DNA of 8,413 nucleotides. Origin: Tannerella sp. GTDB lineage: Bacteria; Bacteroidota; Bacteroidia; Bacteroidales; Tannerellaceae. Below, piece after piece: positions 6,689 to 8,413 of the stretch. The position numbers and the translations under genes are program-made. Every line of letters begins with the position of its first letter. Positions within the stretch are counted from its first letter, which is position 1. The notes under the pieces were generated by a model that saw nothing but the letters and a program-made list of their open reading frames with translations, ran no database searches and was not told the DNA's origin. The stretch covers positions 1 through 8,413 of the forward strand of contig JAISJX010000058.1 in the NCBI GenBank assembly GCA_031261145.1, written 5' to 3'.

Positions 6689-7111
6689 ATGGAAAAGAAT
6701 TTTATGCTTGATTGCGTAGATGGGGTACAGCACATTGGTATTCCGACTAACGACATCGAAAAAACAATCGCTTTTTATGAAGGATTGGGGTTTGAACTGA
6801 TTTATCAGACAATCAACGAAAAAGCCGATGAGAAAGTGGCTTTCTTACAGATTGGAAACTTGGTTATTGAGACGTATGAGAATAAAACGGCTGTTTTGAA
6901 AACAGGTTCTATCGATCATATTGCGCTGAATGCAAAAAACATAGAAAGCCTTTTTAAGGAGATGAAATCAGCCGGTTACGAAATACTGGATGATGCCGTG
7001 CAGTTGCTGCCTTTCTGGGAATATGGCGTAAAATTCTTTACCATCACAGGGCCTAATGCGGAAAAAATCGAATTTTGCGAGAGATTGGATGCTCCTTGCA
7101 CAAATGATTAA
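6689..7111 (+). CDS. VOC-family (glyoxalase/dioxygenase fold) protein
   Basis: This 140-residue, signal-less and therefore cytoplasmic protein has the two-module layout of the vicinal oxygen chelate superfamily. Module one (about 12-65) contains VQHIGIPTNDIEKTIAFYEGLGF, and module two (about 74-131) contains IDHIALNAKNIESLFKEMKSAGY. His15, Glu61, His77 and Glu128 occupy the four positions that bind the divalent metal in glyoxalase I-like members. The family includes glyoxalase I, methylmalonyl-CoA epimerase, dioxygenases and resistance proteins; the sequence does not decide between them. The start at 6689 follows the mannosidase stop by 21 bp; a second Met at 6704 is possible, as neither has a strong Shine-Dalgarno. 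It lies 16 bp before the GH5 gene, so co-transcription with both glycosidases is likely. The glycan link is unexplained: a sugar-derived aldehyde, epimerization or a detoxification role are all possible. Confidence 0.8.
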   Translation: MEKNFMLDCVDGVQHIGIPTNDIEKTIAFYEGLGFELIYQTINEKADEKVAFLQIGNLVIETYENKTAVLKTGSIDHIALNAKNIESLFKEMKSAGYEILDDAVQLLPFWEYGVKFFTITGPNAEKIEFCERLDAPCTND

Positions 7112-7127
7112 TATAACGACTAAGTAC

Positions 7128-8225
7128 ATGAAAAATAGAGTATTATTATTTGTAGTCCTGACAGGATTAATGGGTTTGCCGTCATGTGAGACAAAAGTGG
7201 ACACGGAGAAGACATTTGAAATCACGAACGGGGTTAATATCAGTCATTGGCTGTCGCAGAGTAATAAAAGAGGGACGGAACGCAGCGCTTATTTTACGCG
7301 CGGCGACGTCGCTTTTTTGGCCGGTCTGGGGTACGACCATCTGCGTATCCCGATTGATGAGGAACAGATGTTTACGGAAGACGGGCAAAAAGAACCGGAG
7401 GCGTTCCGGCTGCTGCACAATGCGTTGGAGTGGTGCGCCGTGTATCATCTCCGTACGGTCGTTGATTTGCATATCCTGCGCTCGCATCACTTTAATAACG
7501 AGGTCAAACCGTTATTCACCGATCCCGCTGCACAGGAACAGTTTTATTCCTGTTGGCGTAAGTTGTCGGATGAATTGAAAAAATATCCCAACGAGCAGGT
7601 GGCCTACGAACTGATGAACGAGCCGGTGGCCGACAATCCCGAAATATGGAATGTGATCGTAAACCGTTGTACGGAAGCCGTGCGCAAGCTGGAACCGGGG
7701 CGTACCATCATTATCGGGTCAAACCGCTGGCAGAGCTATTCAACGGTCAAGGACTTGCGTCTCCCGGAAAATGATCCGAACATCCTCATCAGTTTTCAAT
7801 ATTACGAACCGTTCCTGCTCACCCATTACCGCGCAAGCTGGACGAACCAGAAAGATATTTCATTTCCCGTGCATTATCCGGGCAAATTGGTTGCCGACAG
7901 CGATTTGGCGGCTGGAGGAGCCGAACAGTTAGCTCAGACAGGACGCTCGAACGAAGAATACAATATCGACGTGATAGAGAGCCATTTCAAACAGGTGCTT
8001 GCTGTCGCTCAAAAATACGGGCTGAAAGTCTATTGTGGCGAATATGGCTGTATCAATGAGGCGCCAGGAGACGATAAAATCCGCTGGTACACAGATATGA
8101 ATACGCTCTTCAACCGCTATGGCATTGCCCGCGCCAACTGGGATTATAAGGGCAGTTTTGCCATTGTGCGCAACGGCGTTACCCAGGAGGAGATGATCCG
8201 TAGTATCCTGGGAAAGGCGCGTTGA
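7128..8225 (+). CDS. GH5-family glycoside hydrolase (endoglucanase-like) lipoprotein
   Basis: The 365-residue protein starts with a lipoprotein signal (KNR, hydrophobic stretch, lipobox LPSC with Cys20), so it should be membrane-anchored, possibly at the cell surface. The remainder is a GH5 TIM barrel. NGVNISHWL (34-42) opens the fold, Arg73 lies in HLRIP, His115 in VVDLH, the acid/base Glu165 in LMNEP (with Asn164), Tyr225/Tyr226 in FQYYEPF, the nucleophile Glu305 in CGEYG and Trp338 in ANWDY. GH5 enzymes are retaining beta-glycosidases acting on cellulose, mixed-linkage glucans, mannans and others; the subfamily and substrate are not clear. At the position where GH5 normally has His (HxY), this protein has Gln224. 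The start at 7128 is chosen because the lipoprotein signal begins there; an in-frame ATG at 7056 would place 24 extra residues before it and overlap the VOC gene. It is the last gene of the probable operon, ending one base from the convergent nagA-like gene. Confidence 0.87.
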   Translation: MKNRVLLFVVLTGLMGLPSCETKVDTEKTFEITNGVNISHWLSQSNKRGTERSAYFTRGDVAFLAGLGYDHLRIPIDEEQMFTEDGQKEPEAFRLLHNALEWCAVYHLRTVVDLHILRSHHFNNEVKPLFTDPAAQEQFYSCWRKLSDELKKYPNEQVAYELMNEPVADNPEIWNVIVNRCTEAVRKLEPGRTIIIGSNRWQSYSTVKDLRLPENDPNILISFQYYEPFLLTHYRASWTNQKDISFPVHYPGKLVADSDLAAGGAEQLAQTGRSNEEYNIDVIESHFKQVLAVAQKYGLKVYCGEYGCINEAPGDDKIRWYTDMNTLFNRYGIARANWDYKGSFAIVRNGVTQEEMIRSILGKAR

Positions 8226-8226
8226 T

Positions 8227-8413
8227 TTATTCCTGCAAAGCGCCTTTGCAGAACGTTTTCAAGACATTAAATTGACTGTCCGTCAGATTGATGTCTGCAT
8301 CTTTCCCAACGGCTATTGAGCCTTTGCGGTCGAAGACGCCCATCATTTTGGCGGTGGTGCCGCTTGCCATTTTTATGACGTCGAAAGCCGGAAGTTTTAC
8401 GTTGAAAATCAGG
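8227..8413 (-). CDS. nagA: N-acetylglucosamine-6-phosphate deacetylase-like, C-terminal part
   Basis: Reading the minus strand from the window edge gives 61 residues ending at TAA (8229-8227). They include VIKMASGTTAKMMGVFDRKG (12-31) and GSIAVGKDADI (31-41), then VLKTFCKG near the end. This is the typical C-terminal signature of amidohydrolase-superfamily enzymes: a helix with a T/NPAK-like segment, a 'KGSIxxGKDAD' hairpin of the small beta domain, and a closing KTFxKG strand. The closest family by pattern is NagA, which deacetylates GlcNAc-6-phosphate in the cytoplasm during amino-sugar use. Other amidohydrolases such as dihydroorotase share this end, so the assignment is probable, not certain. 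The N-terminal metal site is outside the window. The Asn in DINLTD, where many relatives have a hydrophobic residue, is a minor oddity. It is convergent with the GH5 gene. Confidence 0.68.
   Translation of the reverse strand, partial: LIFNVKLPAFDVIKMASGTTAKMMGVFDRKGSIAVGKDADINLTDSQFNVLKTFCKGALQE
8233..8251 (+). terminator. Perfect hairpin at the convergent gene ends
   Basis: CTGCAAAG (8233-8240) and CTTTGCAG (8244-8251) are exact inverted copies around a CGC loop, starting 7 bases after the GH5 stop. In the plus direction it is followed by AACGTTTTC, a short T run, so it may end the glycosidase operon. It also lies inside the last codons of the convergent nagA-like gene (encoding CKGALQ). 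No T run follows in the nagA direction, so it is mainly a plus-strand terminator candidate. Confidence 0.55.

Noticed and set aside
7056..7127. Upstream in-frame start for the GH5 gene overlapping the VOC gene
   Set aside because: The lipoprotein signal with LPSC begins at 7128; an added 24-residue polar segment would spoil it.
3776..8413. A complete polysaccharide utilization locus
   Set aside because: No SusC/SusD pair, regulator or transporter is visible here, and the nagA-like gene is on the opposite strand. The parts fit glycan use but not a defined PUL.

Overview
The window looks like chromosomal DNA from a member of the Bacteroidota, most likely Bacteroidales. The evidence is promoter-like TAnnTTTG boxes, mostly weak Shine-Dalgarno sites, a lipoprotein-type glycoside hydrolase, and a gene mix typical of that group: GLUG-repeat surface protein, Tat-signal aldo/keto reductase with a ferredoxin tail, GT39-like membrane glycosyltransferase, GH38-type and GH5-type enzymes, and NagA. 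I cannot name a genus from sequence alone.

Layout. Positions 2-409 (+) hold the C-terminal end of a GLUG-repeat protein that starts outside the window. It converges on a Tat-exported aldo/keto reductase with two C-terminal 4Fe-4S motifs (562-1746, -), with a hairpin terminator candidate between them. A divergent, AT-rich intergenic region (1747-1944) carries a promoter candidate for each direction. To its right is an AT-rich gene for an integral-membrane GT39/ArnT-like glycosyltransferase (1945-3498, +). A 277-bp intergenic region then holds an inverted repeat, a good Bacteroidota-type promoter and a structured leader. These precede a compact three-gene run on the + strand: a secreted GH38-type alpha-mannosidase homologue (3776-6667), a VOC/glyoxalase-fold protein (6689-7111) and a GH5-family lipoprotein (7128-8225). 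The gaps are only 21 and 16 bp, so they probably form one operon. The run ends one base from the stop of a convergent nagA-like gene (8227-8413, -, partial), and a perfect hairpin sits inside the last codons of that gene.

How the genes work together (inference). The two exported glycosidases fit stepwise breakdown of a mannose- or glucan-containing glycan outside the cytoplasm. A NagA-like enzyme next door suggests that amino-sugar use is also encoded nearby, though it lies on the opposite strand. No SusC/SusD pair, sulfatase, sensor or sigma factor is visible, so this is not demonstrably a polysaccharide utilization locus. The VOC protein between the two glycosidases has no obvious role in glycan breakdown.

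I found no CRISPR array, tRNA, rRNA, insertion sequence or convincing new defence or mobile system. The most unusual items are the predicted periplasmic iron-sulfur aldo/keto reductase, the VOC gene embedded between glycosidases, a His-to-Gln change at a usually conserved GH5 active-site position, and the palindromes at promoter and terminator positions.
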